The translations under genes and the position numbers were made by a program. A stretch of 64,000 nt of DNA from a bacterium (GTDB lineage: Bacteria > Bacteroidota > Bacteroidia > Bacteroidales > Muribaculaceae), in the NCBI GenBank assembly GCA_004563195.1, contig SFTJ01000003.1, forward strand, positions 1-64,000, given 5' to 3'. Shown in pieces: positions 34,703 through 43,654 of this stretch. Each line of letters starts with the position of its first letter. The first letter of the stretch is position 1. The notes beneath the pieces were generated by a model. It did not search any database. It had not been told where the DNA came from and saw nothing but the letters and a program-made list of their open reading frames with translations.

Positions 34703-34854
34703 TTGCCCCTGATTTGCAACAAAAACTTCCCAACTTGCCCCTGATTTGCAACAAAAATTTACCCAACTTGCCCCTGATTTGCAACAAAAATTTCACATGT
34801 TGCCCCTGATTTACGACAAAAAACCGTATATTTGCCCATGAATTACAACATAGC
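34703..34854 (+). repeat. Five 32-33 bp tandem units before an ATPase gene
   Basis: TTGCCCCTGATTTGCAACAA begins at 34703, 34735, 34768 and (as TTGCCCCTGATTTACGACAA) 34800, and a degenerate fifth unit (TTGCCCATGAATTACAAC) begins at 34832. Spacings are 32, 33, 32 and 32 bp, about three helical turns. The fifth unit overlaps a Bacteroidetes -7-like TATATTTG (34827-34834) and ends just before the ATG at 34861. There are no unique spacers, so it is not a CRISPR array. Confidence 0.85.
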
Positions 34855-34860
34855 AGAATT

Positions 34861-36195
34861 ATGTTTAGCAGAAGAATCATATCAAAATTAGAAGCGTGGA
34901 AACAAGACGAGCAGCATAAGCCCCTCATACTCAGAGGCGCGCGCCAAGTGGGCAAAACCACAGTGGTAAATCAATTCGGCACCGAATTCGATAATTACCT
35001 GTATTTCAACCTTGAAATAACCCAAAATGCTCGTCTGCTCGAAATGGACATACCACTCGACCAATTGGTGCAACTCATGTTTGCACAATCTGGCATATCG
35101 CCAAAGGAAGGCAGTACGCTGATATTCATCGACGAGATACAAAACTCGCCAAAAGCGATAACCCGCTTAAGATATTTCTACGAGCAGCGTCCCGACCTAT
35201 ATATCATAGCCGCCGGAAGTCTGCTCGAAAATTTGGTAGATGTGAAAGTGAGTTTCCCTGTGGGACGAGTGCAATACCTTGCCATGCACCCCTGCTCATT
35301 TTGTGAGTTTCTGCATGCATTAGGCAAAAACAATTTGCTCGATATAATCAATCGAAGCTACGATTATTCTTCGGCCTTCCACAACGAATTGATGCATCTG
35401 TTCAACCAATATGCCATAGTAGGTGGCATGCCTGAAGCGGTGCAAAAATATGCGCAATCGGGTGATGTATTGGCTCTTGACAACATATATGAGACCCTTA
35501 TCCAATCCTACAAGGATGATTCTGAAAAATATGTCAAGGGGGGCATGTTGACTCAAGTGGTGCGCTTTGTGCTGTCGTATGGTTGGGCTTTTGCCGGCAA
35601 AACCATCACTTTAGGCAATTTTGCAAATTCGGGATATAAGTCGCGTGAGGTGGCCGAAGCATTCCGTTTGCTCGAGAAAGCTATGTTGCTCGAATTGGTC
35701 TACCCGATATCCTCCACACAGATGCCGGCCATACCCGAAACTCGCCGTATGCCCAAACTTGTGTGGTTCGACACCGGTTTGGTCAACTATCAAGCGGGGA
35801 TAAGGCAAGAAATAATCGGTTCTACCGAGATGGTTGACTCTTGGCGTGGACATATTGCCGAACAGATAGTGGCACAAGAACTACACACACTCAGCGATAA
35901 GGTGAGCAGTCGCCGCTCTTTCTGGGCTCGGCCAAACAATGGTGCTGAAGTGGATTTTGTCATATCTCACCGTTCTCGCATCTACCCCATCGAGGTAAAA
36001 TCGGGGACAAATGCACATCTGCGCTCGCTTCAAGTGTTTGTCGACAATTCCGATGTTGACATAGCCGTGAGAGTGTGGTCAAAACCTTACTCTGTCGACA
36101 TCGTAAGAACTCCTAACGGCAAACAATTCCGCCTTATCAACCTTCCATTCTATCTTTTGAGTCGCATAGAGAGCATTATCGACTCGCTCAATTGA
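34861..36195 (+). CDS. AAA ATPase with C-terminal DUF4143 domain
   Basis: 444 residues. The N-terminal AAA module has Walker A RGARQVGKT (about 20-28) and Walker B TLIFIDEIQNSP with the sensor region YIIAAGSLLE. The C-terminal DUF4143 region includes a PD-(D/E)XK-like core, NNGAEVDFVIS followed by YPIEVKSG, where Asp, Glu and Lys are in place. The family is very common in Bacteroidales accessory regions, often in many paralogues per genome; its function is unknown, though nuclease-linked ATPase activity is likely. It is preceded by the tandem repeat array at 34703-34854, which probably contains its promoter. Intact and without oddities in the coding region. Confidence 0.9.
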   Translation: MFSRRIISKLEAWKQDEQHKPLILRGARQVGKTTVVNQFGTEFDNYLYFNLEITQNARLLEMDIPLDQLVQLMFAQSGISPKEGSTLIFIDEIQNSPKAITRLRYFYEQRPDLYIIAAGSLLENLVDVKVSFPVGRVQYLAMHPCSFCEFLHALGKNNLLDIINRSYDYSSAFHNELMHLFNQYAIVGGMPEAVQKYAQSGDVLALDNIYETLIQSYKDDSEKYVKGGMLTQVVRFVLSYGWAFAGKTITLGNFANSGYKSREVAEAFRLLEKAMLLELVYPISSTQMPAIPETRRMPKLVWFDTGLVNYQAGIRQEIIGSTEMVDSWRGHIAEQIVAQELHTLSDKVSSRRSFWARPNNGAEVDFVISHRSRIYPIEVKSGTNAHLRSLQVFVDNSDVDIAVRVWSKPYSVDIVRTPNGKQFRLINLPFYLLSRIESIIDSLN

Positions 36196-36316
36196 ATAAT
36201 TTCCGACAATGTGAACATCTGCGTGTCAGGTTGCAATATTATGCTTGCTTATAGAGATTGTTTGCGGTTTTTTGCTTAATTTTGTTGTGAAAAAGCAATT
36301 TAATCATCATTGCACT

Positions 36317-36862
36317 ATGAAAACAATATTTCTGATAGGATATATGGGTAGCGGCAAGACCACGCTCGGCACAGTGCTAAGTGAGGAACTCAATTGCCGC
36401 TTTATCGATCTCGACGACTTCATCGAGGCCAAGCACAATAGCACCATACGCAACCTCTTTGAGCGCTTCGGCGAAGAACGGTTTCGCCAAATGGAGCACG
36501 ATGCGCTGCTCGAGGTGGCTCACATGCCCTCGGTGGTGGTGGCTTGCGGCGGCGGCACTCCTTGCTATCACAACAATATGAGCACTATGAACGACTTGGG
36601 AATCACCGTGTTTCTCACCACATCGGAGGAGTGTCTGTTGGCTCGCCTCACGCTGCCCGAAGCCAAGGCCAAGCGCCCTCTTATAGCCAACAAAACCACC
36701 CAAGAGGTGCGCCAATACATACATCAAGCACTTACTGCCCGACTCCCCTTCTACAGCCAAGCTGCCATCACTTTCGACTCCACCGACATAGAGACCGCCG
36801 AAACCAATGCCGCCACTGCCAAAGTGCTTGCCCAACTGCTCCGTAGCCGATTCGGCGACTGA
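36317..36862 (+). CDS. aroK: Shikimate kinase
   Basis: 181 residues. Phosphorylates shikimate at the 3-hydroxyl with ATP, the fifth step of chorismate and aromatic amino acid synthesis in the cytoplasm. The ATG at 36317 begins MKTIFLIGYMGSGKTTLG, with Walker A at about residues 8-15; the upstream in-frame codons are not conserved. FIDLDDFIEAK (shikimate-binding Asp) and ERFGEERFRQMEHDAL with the conserved RxxE follow, as does VVACGGGTPCY (Walker B-like GGG). The lid arginine region is AKAKRPLI. The length is normal. A -7-like TAATTTTG occurs at 36277-36284. Assignment is firm. Confidence 0.95.
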   Translation: MKTIFLIGYMGSGKTTLGTVLSEELNCRFIDLDDFIEAKHNSTIRNLFERFGEERFRQMEHDALLEVAHMPSVVVACGGGTPCYHNNMSTMNDLGITVFLTTSEECLLARLTLPEAKAKRPLIANKTTQEVRQYIHQALTARLPFYSQAAITFDSTDIETAETNAATAKVLAQLLRSRFGD

Positions 36863-37007
36863 GATATGCCCCTCGTAGTCGACCCGACTAAGCTTTTTAG
36901 CAAAAAAATAGGGCATAACGTATTCAATATTAAGGTTTATTACTTACCTTTGTGCCCGAAAAATTTTTTCCACAGAGTATTCTCTCGCACAAAAGCATTG
37001 TTGCACT

Positions 37008-39437
37008 ATGACAACAGCAGACATCAAACACATTGCCACCCGATGCCTCCGCATCGCAAAAGTAGGTTGGACTAAGTCATGGAGATGGTATAAAGGCCTT
37101 TACACAGGCACTCCATGGTACAAAAAAGCAATAGCAGGTTTCCTATCGCTCATTGCCTTGTTCGTTTTCTATCTCGTAGCTGTTAACATCAATCTTTTCT
37201 GGCTGTTCGGCCAGTCGCCCTCGGTGAGCGAGATAATGAATCCTGTCACCAACGAGGCGTCGCTACTCTACAGCAGCGATGGCAAACTCCTCGGCAAATA
37301 CTTCAACGAGAACCGCACGCCGGTAGAATACGACGAAATCAGCAAAAATTTCATCACAGCACTCATCGACACCGAAGACGAACGCTTCTATCAGCACCAC
37401 GGCATCGACTTCGAAGGCCTTGCTGCAGCATTCAAGGATATGCTTCACGGCAACGGACGCGGCGCAAGCACCATCACTCAGCAATTGGTGAAAAATATGT
37501 ATCGCGTGCGCACCAAGTATTCCACCGGATTGCTCGGCAAGATTCCGGGGCTGAAAATCATAATTATGAAGAGCAAGGAGTGGTGTCTGGCTTTGCAGAT
37601 TGAGATGCTCTACTCGAAGCAGGAAATCCTCGCCATGTATGCCAATACCGTGGACTTCGGTTGCAACTCGTTCGGCATCAACACCGCCGCCCGCACCTAC
37701 TACAACACCAAGCCCGACAGCCTCACCATTGAGCAATCGGCGGTGCTCGTGGGCTTGCTCAAAGCCACCTCGTCGTATAACCCTCGACTCCACCCCGACC
37801 GCAGCCTCAAGCGCCGAAATGTGGTGCTCAGCAATATGCTCCGCCTTGGCCACCTCTCGCGCGAACAATACGACTCAATATCGCAACTCGACCTCGGACT
37901 GAAATTCCGCGTGGAGCAGCCCTACGACGGCCAAGCGCTCTACTTCCGCCAAGCCGTGGCTAAAGAGCTCAAAGACTGGTGCGACGAGACGGGTTATAAC
38001 CTCTACACCGATGGCTTGAAAATCATTTCTACCATCGATTCGCGCATGCAAACCTATGCCGAAGAGGCTGTGGCAAAGCAGATGAGCGTGGTGCAGAACA
38101 ACTTCAACAACCACTGGGGCAACACCAATCCCTGGATTGACGAAAATTATCGCGAAATAAAGGGATTTATCGAAAATATAGCTCGCCACAGCGACGCCTA
38201 CAAGACGTACAGCAAAAAGTTCGACGGCAACGAGGACAGCATCTTCCACTACCTCAATCAGCCTCACCGCGTGCGTCTCTTCGACTATAAGGGCTATCGC
38301 TACGAGGAAATGAGTTCGCTCGACTCCATTCGCCACATGGTGCGATTTATGCACACCGGATTTGTGGCTATCGAGCCATCGACCGGAGCCGTAAAAGCTT
38401 GGGTGGGCGACATCGACTTCAACTCGTGGAAATACGACAAGGTCACCGCCAAGCGTCAGCCGGGCAGCACATTCAAACTCTTTGTCTACTCAGCCGCCAT
38501 GAAGGCAGGCCGCACTCCGTGCGACTACGAACTCGACGGCTACATCGAATACGATGCCACCGACTCGCAAGGCAAACCCACCAAGTGGCGCCCTCACAAT
38601 GCCAACGGCTATTTCTCCAATGCGCAGATGCCTCTCAAGGCGGCTTTCGCACAGAGTATCAATAGCGTGGCTGTGAAAGTGGGTATGGATGTGGGCATCG
38701 ACAATGTGATTTCCACCGCCCACGACATGGGCGTGAAGTCGAAACTCACCAACGCGCCTGCCATCACGCTCGGCGCTTGCGAACTTTCGCTTCTCGAACT
38801 TGTCAACTCCTATTGCACCGTGGCCAACTATGGCAAAAGCCACAATCCCGTGTTGGTCACCAAGATTCTCGACCGCAACGACAATGTTGTTTTCGAAGCC
38901 AAGGTAGAGAACAAGCAAGCCCTCGATGCCCGCTCGGCATTCTATATGCAGCAAATGCTTATGGGCGGACTCACCGAGCCCGGCGGCACCTCGCAAGCCC
39001 TTTGGCGATTTATTCGCCCATTCTCGCAAGATACCGACTTCGGTGGCAAAACCGGTACGAGCAACAACCATAGCGACTCGTGGTTTGTGGGCGTAACACC
39101 TCATCTGGTGTGCGGTGCTTGGGTAGGCGGCGAATATCGCAGCATTCACTTCCGCACCGGAGAACTCGGTCAAGGCAGCCGCACAGCTCTGCCTATTTGC
39201 GGCTATTTCTACGAGAAAGTGCTCGCCGACAGCCGTTTTAAGCATTATCGCGCCAAGTGGCAAACGCCTAAAAACATCGACCCCGCCACCTACACTTGCC
39301 AAGGTTGCGTATATAGTGCCGAACCCGACTCGGCGTTTATTGCCGACTCTACCGAAATCAGCAATATGGGCGACCCGCGCAAACTCGTGTTGGAAACCGA
39401 CGAAGATCCCATCATAGAGGAAGCACCCGGGGAATAA
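37008..39437 (+). CDS. Class A penicillin-binding protein (PBP1-type)
   Basis: 809 residues. An N-terminal membrane anchor (IAGFLSLIALFVFYLVAVNI, about 45-64) places the enzyme in the inner membrane with periplasmic catalytic domains. The glycosyltransferase domain carries EDERFYQHHGID (catalytic Glu) and GRGASTITQQLVKNMY. The transpeptidase domain has the nucleophile motif GSTFK in RQPGSTFKLF, SINS and KTGTS. It polymerises lipid II and cross-links peptides. The gene lies 145 bp after aroK with a possible -7 element TACCTTTG at 36945-36952. It corresponds to the PBP1a/1b family; a precise orthologue name is not assigned here. The C-terminus ends with an acidic tail. Confidence 0.95.
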   Translation: MTTADIKHIATRCLRIAKVGWTKSWRWYKGLYTGTPWYKKAIAGFLSLIALFVFYLVAVNINLFWLFGQSPSVSEIMNPVTNEASLLYSSDGKLLGKYFNENRTPVEYDEISKNFITALIDTEDERFYQHHGIDFEGLAAAFKDMLHGNGRGASTITQQLVKNMYRVRTKYSTGLLGKIPGLKIIIMKSKEWCLALQIEMLYSKQEILAMYANTVDFGCNSFGINTAARTYYNTKPDSLTIEQSAVLVGLLKATSSYNPRLHPDRSLKRRNVVLSNMLRLGHLSREQYDSISQLDLGLKFRVEQPYDGQALYFRQAVAKELKDWCDETGYNLYTDGLKIISTIDSRMQTYAEEAVAKQMSVVQNNFNNHWGNTNPWIDENYREIKGFIENIARHSDAYKTYSKKFDGNEDSIFHYLNQPHRVRLFDYKGYRYEEMSSLDSIRHMVRFMHTGFVAIEPSTGAVKAWVGDIDFNSWKYDKVTAKRQPGSTFKLFVYSAAMKAGRTPCDYELDGYIEYDATDSQGKPTKWRPHNANGYFSNAQMPLKAAFAQSINSVAVKVGMDVGIDNVISTAHDMGVKSKLTNAPAITLGACELSLLELVNSYCTVANYGKSHNPVLVTKILDRNDNVVFEAKVENKQALDARSAFYMQQMLMGGLTEPGGTSQALWRFIRPFSQDTDFGGKTGTSNNHSDSWFVGVTPHLVCGAWVGGEYRSIHFRTGELGQGSRTALPICGYFYEKVLADSRFKHYRAKWQTPKNIDPATYTCQGCVYSAEPDSAFIADSTEISNMGDPRKLVLETDEDPIIEEAPGE

Positions 39438-39505
39438 GTCACATATTAAATATATAAGAATAGAACTATATAGAGACATTTATTAATAACAACTAAAACC
39501 GAATT

Positions 39506-40660
39506 ATGCAATCGATGAATCAATTCACCGACACAAAACCACACTACGCCCTCCTCGACGGACTCCGTGGCGTGGCTGCACTGCTGGTGGTGTGGTATCA
39601 TGTGTTCGAAGGTTACCAGTTTGCCGGTGGCAAACCCGTAATCGACTTCGCCAACCACGGCTATCTTGCCGTTGACTTCTTCTTTATCCTCTCGGGCTTC
39701 GTTATAGGCTATGCCTACGACTCACGCTGGAAATCAGGACTCACCATCGGCTCATTCTTCAAGCGCCGACTCATACGCCTCCACCCTATGGTGATAATGG
39801 GCGTGATAATAGGTGCCATAGGATTTGCCACCGAGGGATTCACTCGCTGGGACGGCTCGGTAACACCTGTTTCGATGGTGCTACTGTGCATGCTCTCTTC
39901 GCTCTTTATGATTCCCGCTGTGCCGGGCGCGGCTCACGAAGTGCGCGGCAATGGCGAAATGTTCCCGCTCAACGGCCCCACATGGTCGCTCTTCTTTGAA
40001 TATATAGGCAATATAATATATGCCTTGATTTTGCGCCGCTTATCCACTCGCGCTCTCAAGGCCACTACTGCAGTGGTGGGCGTGGCACTCGCCGCATATG
40101 CACTCACCGATGCCGCCGGATATGGCAGCATCGGCGTGGGTTGGACACTCGATGCCGACAATGCGGTGGGCGGACTGCTGCGCATGCTGTTCCCATTCAG
40201 CCTTGGAGCACTCATCTCGCGCATTTTCAAGCCATTGCACAATGTGAAGGGCGCATTTTGGATTTGCACTATAGCGCTGGCATTACTCTTTCATGTGCCG
40301 TACATCGAAGGTACTTCGCCTATAAGCTTCAACGGCATTTTCGAAATGCTTTGCATAGCCCTCGTGTTCCCGGCACTGCTCTGGATAGGCGCTTCCGGCA
40401 AAACCACCGACGACTTCAGCCGACGCGTTTGCTCTTTCCTGGGTCGCATTTCTTTCCCACTCTATCTGGTGCACTATCCTATCATGTACTCGTTTTACAA
40501 ATGGCTAATTCGCACCGAGCAATATTCGTTTGCCCAAACATGGCAAGTGGCTCTATTGGTGATGGCTGCAAGCATAGTGCTCGCCTACCTCTGCCTTGTG
40601 CTCTATGAAACCCCGCTAAGAAACTTGCTTACACGACGATTTAATTCAAAAAAAATCTGA
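39506..40660 (+). CDS. Acyltransferase family 3 membrane protein
   Basis: 384 residues with about ten hydrophobic helices. The family hallmark is at the start: ALLDGLRGVAALLVVWYHVF with the conserved Arg and His. DFFFILSGFVIGYAYD and the FFKRRLIRLHPM basic loop follow. The end has FLGRISFPLYLVHYPIMYS and a last helix before a short basic tail. Such proteins transfer acetyl or other acyl groups to sugars of surface polysaccharides or peptidoglycan across the inner membrane. The substrate is unknown. It lies 68 bp after the PBP gene on the same strand. Confidence 0.9.
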   Translation: MQSMNQFTDTKPHYALLDGLRGVAALLVVWYHVFEGYQFAGGKPVIDFANHGYLAVDFFFILSGFVIGYAYDSRWKSGLTIGSFFKRRLIRLHPMVIMGVIIGAIGFATEGFTRWDGSVTPVSMVLLCMLSSLFMIPAVPGAAHEVRGNGEMFPLNGPTWSLFFEYIGNIIYALILRRLSTRALKATTAVVGVALAAYALTDAAGYGSIGVGWTLDADNAVGGLLRMLFPFSLGALISRIFKPLHNVKGAFWICTIALALLFHVPYIEGTSPISFNGIFEMLCIALVFPALLWIGASGKTTDDFSRRVCSFLGRISFPLYLVHYPIMYSFYKWLIRTEQYSFAQTWQVALLVMAASIVLAYLCLVLYETPLRNLLTRRFNSKKI

Positions 40661-40771
40661 AACATTTCTAAATTGTTCCTAATTTTGCACTGCAAGAGCA
40701 CTTTTTTTGATGAAAATCAAAGAAAAATCGAGCGATTTTACATTTTTTAATAATTGTTTACTTATTTTACG

Positions 40772-40801
40772 TTTGATTTTCAAAAAGTGTGCGTATATTT
40801 G
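40772..40801 (+). promoter_or_regulatory. Strong promoter without an evident gene
   Basis: TTTG at 40772-40775 and TATATTTG at 40794-40801 are spaced by 18 bp and match the Bacteroidetes promoter consensus exactly. The next ~390 bp hold no convincing protein gene. A hairpin-forming stretch (GTGTGCATTT / AAATGTGCAC) occurs at about 40891-40914. Transcription of a small RNA or a long leader is possible. Confidence 0.5.
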
Positions 40802-41188
40802 CAGTGTTCAAAGGCAATAGATTGTAAAGGTTACAGATAAACGACAAGCTACAAACAACGAAATATATACTTGAATTTTGGTTATGAGGAGGGTGTGCAT
40901 TTGTGAAAATGTGCACTTTCGCTTTATATATACCCCATGTTATAAAACAAGCCATAGTTATTGTATTTCATACAATTACACCGCATTATCCACATTATTT
41001 CAGGCAGTAGAAGCTACTCCTATTGCCCGGGGTATCACCTCCGCCTGCGGCATCTTCAAGCATCAGCCAATCAGCAGCAATCGCAAGCTCACAAGCAAAA
41101 TTATCGGAAATATTGCCAAACGACCAAATTATATATATTTTAAGTTTTGTGCATGAGTTTTCACACGTAAAATAAACAAACATTCAAT

Positions 41189-41219
41189 TTTGGATTTAAG
41201 ATAAAAAGCCATAACTTTG
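41189..41219 (+). promoter_or_regulatory. Promoter of the sirtuin gene
   Basis: TTTG at 41189-41192, a 19-bp spacer and TAACTTTG at 41212-41219 match the Bacteroidetes -33/-7 consensus. The element ends 27 bp before the ATG at 41247. Confidence 0.65.
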
Positions 41220-41246
41220 TAGATAGCACTTAAAATAGACACAACA

Positions 41247-41939
41247 ATGAAAAAACTCGTATTTTCAACCGGCGCCGGCATCAGCGCCGAAAGCGGTATC
41301 CGCACCTTCCGCGACTCTAACGGACTTTGGGAAGAATACCCGGTAATGGATGTGGCAAGCCACACAGGGTATCTGAAAAATCCCGAACTTATTCATAAAT
41401 TCTACAACGGACTACGCAAAAAACTTGTTGACGCCCAACCTAATAGCGCCCACTATGCCATTCGCGACCTCGAAAGTATGTTCGATGTGAGAGTGATAAC
41501 CCAAAATGTGGATGACCTGCACGAACGCGCCGGCGTGAGCAATGTGTTGCACCTGCATGGCGAACTCATGAAAGTGCGCTCCACCAAGCACGAAGAGCGT
41601 GTGTATACACTCACTCCCGATAACTTGGAAACAAGCCTCGACACACGCGACGAATACGGCGACCCGGTGCGCCCTCACATAGTGTTCTTCGAAGAACCTG
41701 TGCCCAACTTCTCCGAGGGTATGAAGCTGGCTCAACAAGCCGACATATTTGTGGTGATAGGCACTTCGCTGGTGGTGTATCCCGCAGCAAGCCTCATCGA
41801 CTGCGTGCGCCCGGGCACTCCCATCTTCTACATCGACCCCAACCCATCGAACATAAGCCGTCCTAACCTCACTATCATCAAAAAGACGGCAAGCGAGGGC
41901 ATGAAAGAACTTACCGAAATACTCAAAACCATGCAATAA
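41247..41939 (+). CDS. Sir2-family NAD-dependent protein deacylase
   Basis: 230 residues. The NAD-binding motif FSTGAGISAESGIRTFRD is at residues 4-21. TQNVDDLHERAG and the catalytic His in HLHGEL follow, and IGTSLVVYPAA is the second nucleotide-binding strand. The enzyme removes acyl groups from lysines using NAD. The two CxxC pairs that hold zinc in most sirtuins are absent: the segment between HGEL and RPHIVFFEE has no cysteine. The Rossmann core is otherwise complete. Single gene with its own promoter and terminator, just before the dcw cluster. The name cobB is possible but orthology is unproven. Confidence 0.9.
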   Translation: MKKLVFSTGAGISAESGIRTFRDSNGLWEEYPVMDVASHTGYLKNPELIHKFYNGLRKKLVDAQPNSAHYAIRDLESMFDVRVITQNVDDLHERAGVSNVLHLHGELMKVRSTKHEERVYTLTPDNLETSLDTRDEYGDPVRPHIVFFEEPVPNFSEGMKLAQQADIFVVIGTSLVVYPAASLIDCVRPGTPIFYIDPNPSNISRPNLTIIKKTASEGMKELTEILKTMQ

Positions 41940-41982
41940 GCCCGAAGCAACTTTTGCTTCACAGCTTGAGCCCCCATAACCG

Positions 41983-42042
41983 AGCAAGAGGCTGCGCCAT
42001 AACCGACACCATAACTGTCGAGCTATGACGCAGCCCCTTGCT
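41983..42042 (+). terminator. Terminator after the sirtuin gene
   Basis: AGCAAGAGGCTGCGCCAT at 41983-42000 pairs with ATGACGCAGCCCCTTGCT at 42025-42042, with two mismatches that become G-U pairs on the opposite strand. It is followed by TTGTTTG. It lies about 45 bp after the stop codon and isolates the sirtuin from the dcw cluster. Confidence 0.7.
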
Positions 42043-42172
42043 TTGTTTGCAAATATTGACAGCCCCGCCCTAACATTTACAAACGCAAACCTACACTCAA
42101 CCCCCTCAGGAGTGCCTTCTGAGCGGTTGTTGAAAACTTTAATGCAATTCTCTGAAAAATAGTTGATTTCAT

Positions 42173-42205
42173 TTTGTAAATAGTCAGATTTTTTTTGTAA
42201 TTTTA
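42173..42205 (+). promoter_or_regulatory. Probable promoter of the dcw cluster
   Basis: TTTG at 42173-42176, a 21-bp spacer and TAATTTTA at 42198-42205 (one mismatch from TAnnTTTG) lie 117 bp before rsmH. No better candidate is seen in the gap between the terminator and rsmH. Confidence 0.4.
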
Positions 42206-42321
42206 CATCGCTTATCAGCCCTTGAGCTATTATAATAGTTAACCGGCTGATTTTGAGCGAATAATGTGGTAAGTAAAAGATTGCAGCAACAAAATTTCAA
42301 AAGTAAACACCAAAACAGACA

Positions 42322-43230
42322 ATGAACGAACCGGTATATCACACCCCCGCACTCTTCGATGAATGCATGAAAGGACTTGACATCAAGCCCGACGGCATTT
42401 ATGTGGATGCCACCTATGGTGGCGGCGGCCACTCGCGCGGCATTGAGGGTTATCTCGGCGAAAAGGGGCACCTCTATGGCTTCGACCAGGACATCGATGC
42501 TTACGCCAACCGCATCGACAGCCCTCGGTTTACTTTTGTACACAGCAACTTTGCCTACCTGAGCAATTTCATGCGCTACTACCATGTGGAAGCCGTCGAC
42601 GGCATACTTGCCGACTTGGGTGTGTCGTTCCACCACTTCGACGACGAGACACGCGGATTCTCGTTCCGATTTGACGGAAACCTGGATATGCGCATGAATC
42701 AGAGCAGCTCGCTCGATGCCCGCAAAGTGCTTGCCGAATACAGCGAAGAGCAACTTGCCGACATCTTCTATCTCTACGGCGAACTCAAAAGTGCTCGCCG
42801 CTTGGCTGCAGCCATAGTAAAAGCCCGCGCCAAGGCAGAGATAACTACAGTGCAGCAACTGCTCGATGTGGTGCGTCCTTTCATAAAGCCCGCACAGGAG
42901 AAAAAAGAACTTGCGCAAGTGTTTCAAGCACTTCGCATCGAGGTAAACGACGAAATATCCGTGCTCAAAGCATTGCTCACACAGAGCCTTAAGGTGCTTC
43001 GCCCAGGCGGTCGACTCGCCATTATCACCTACCACTCGCTCGAGGATAGGCTGGTGAAAAACTTCTTCCGAAGCGGCAACTTCGAGGGAAAGGTTGAGAA
43101 AGACTTCTTCGGCAAAGTGAATACGCCGTTCGAACTCATCAACAACAAGGTGATAGTGCCCGGCGCCGACGAAGTGGAGCGTAACCCGCGCTCACGATCG
43201 GCAAAACTGCGAATAGCCCGCAAGCTATAG
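42322..43230 (+). CDS. rsmH: 16S rRNA m4C1402 methyltransferase (MraW)
   Basis: 302 residues. Methylates N4 of C1402 in 16S rRNA using SAM. The SAM-binding start YVDATYGGGGHSRGIEGYL is near residues 27-45, with DGILADLGVSFHHFDDETRGFSFR in the middle. QVFQALRIEVNDEISVLKAL and the GGRLAIITYHSLEDRLVKNFF motif are diagnostic of RsmH. It opens the dcw cluster; the usual first gene mraZ is not upstream. Start ATG at 42322. The length is normal. Confidence 0.96.
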   Translation: MNEPVYHTPALFDECMKGLDIKPDGIYVDATYGGGGHSRGIEGYLGEKGHLYGFDQDIDAYANRIDSPRFTFVHSNFAYLSNFMRYYHVEAVDGILADLGVSFHHFDDETRGFSFRFDGNLDMRMNQSSSLDARKVLAEYSEEQLADIFYLYGELKSARRLAAAIVKARAKAEITTVQQLLDVVRPFIKPAQEKKELAQVFQALRIEVNDEISVLKALLTQSLKVLRPGGRLAIITYHSLEDRLVKNFFRSGNFEGKVEKDFFGKVNTPFELINNKVIVPGADEVERNPRSRSAKLRIARKL

Positions 43231-43294
43231 CGCACAACAAAGAGAGAAACAAAAAAAACGAATATATTAAGCAACCCATAATCAGCATAACGCA

Positions 43295-43654
43295 ATGGCA
43301 AAAGAAGAAAAATCGAAAAAAGACGCCGAAGAAGCCAAGGCCGGCATATTGGAGCGTGTCTGGAAAGGTCAGCTACTGCCCTTTCACTTCTTCAAGCGCC
43401 ACCTGATACCCACACTCGCCGTGACGGGTATGCTGATTATGTCGATAGCCAACAAATACAGCTGCCAGGTGAAAATCACCGAAATCAAGCAGCTCGAGCG
43501 CAAATTGCAAGTGGAGCAAGCCAACCGCATAGGAGCAAGCGCCACCTACAACTCCATCACACGCGAAAGCAGCATGAAGCAGCTCATCGACACAATGAAG
43601 ATCGACTTAATGTCGCCAGAACGACCACCATATAATTTAAATGAGTATGAATAA
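43295..43654 (+). CDS. ftsL: FtsL-like divisome protein
   Basis: 119 residues. The layout is that of Bacteroidetes FtsL: a charged, lysine-rich cytoplasmic N-terminus (MAKEEKSKKDAEEAKAG), one hydrophobic segment around 46-62 (HLIPTLAVTGMLIMSIAN), and a short periplasmic helix with leucine/glutamate heptads (EIKQLERKLQVEQANRIG). FtsL pairs with FtsB/DivIC and FtsQ to bridge FtsA/FtsN signals to FtsWI. Sequence similarity of the family is low, so position carries much of the call: it lies between rsmH and ftsI and overlaps ftsI by 14 bp. Confidence 0.85.
   Translation: MAKEEKSKKDAEEAKAGILERVWKGQLLPFHFFKRHLIPTLAVTGMLIMSIANKYSCQVKITEIKQLERKLQVEQANRIGASATYNSITRESSMKQLIDTMKIDLMSPERPPYNLNEYE

Noticed and set aside
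34703..34854. CRISPR array
   Set aside because: Units are tandem with only 9-12 variable bases between the conserved 20-mers, no true spacers and no cas genes nearby.
40878..41156. 92-codon plus-strand ORF after the orphan promoter
   Set aside because: Starts with TTG, is cysteine/histidine/tyrosine-rich without any domain, and shows no periodic codon pattern. Kept only as a possible noncoding transcript.
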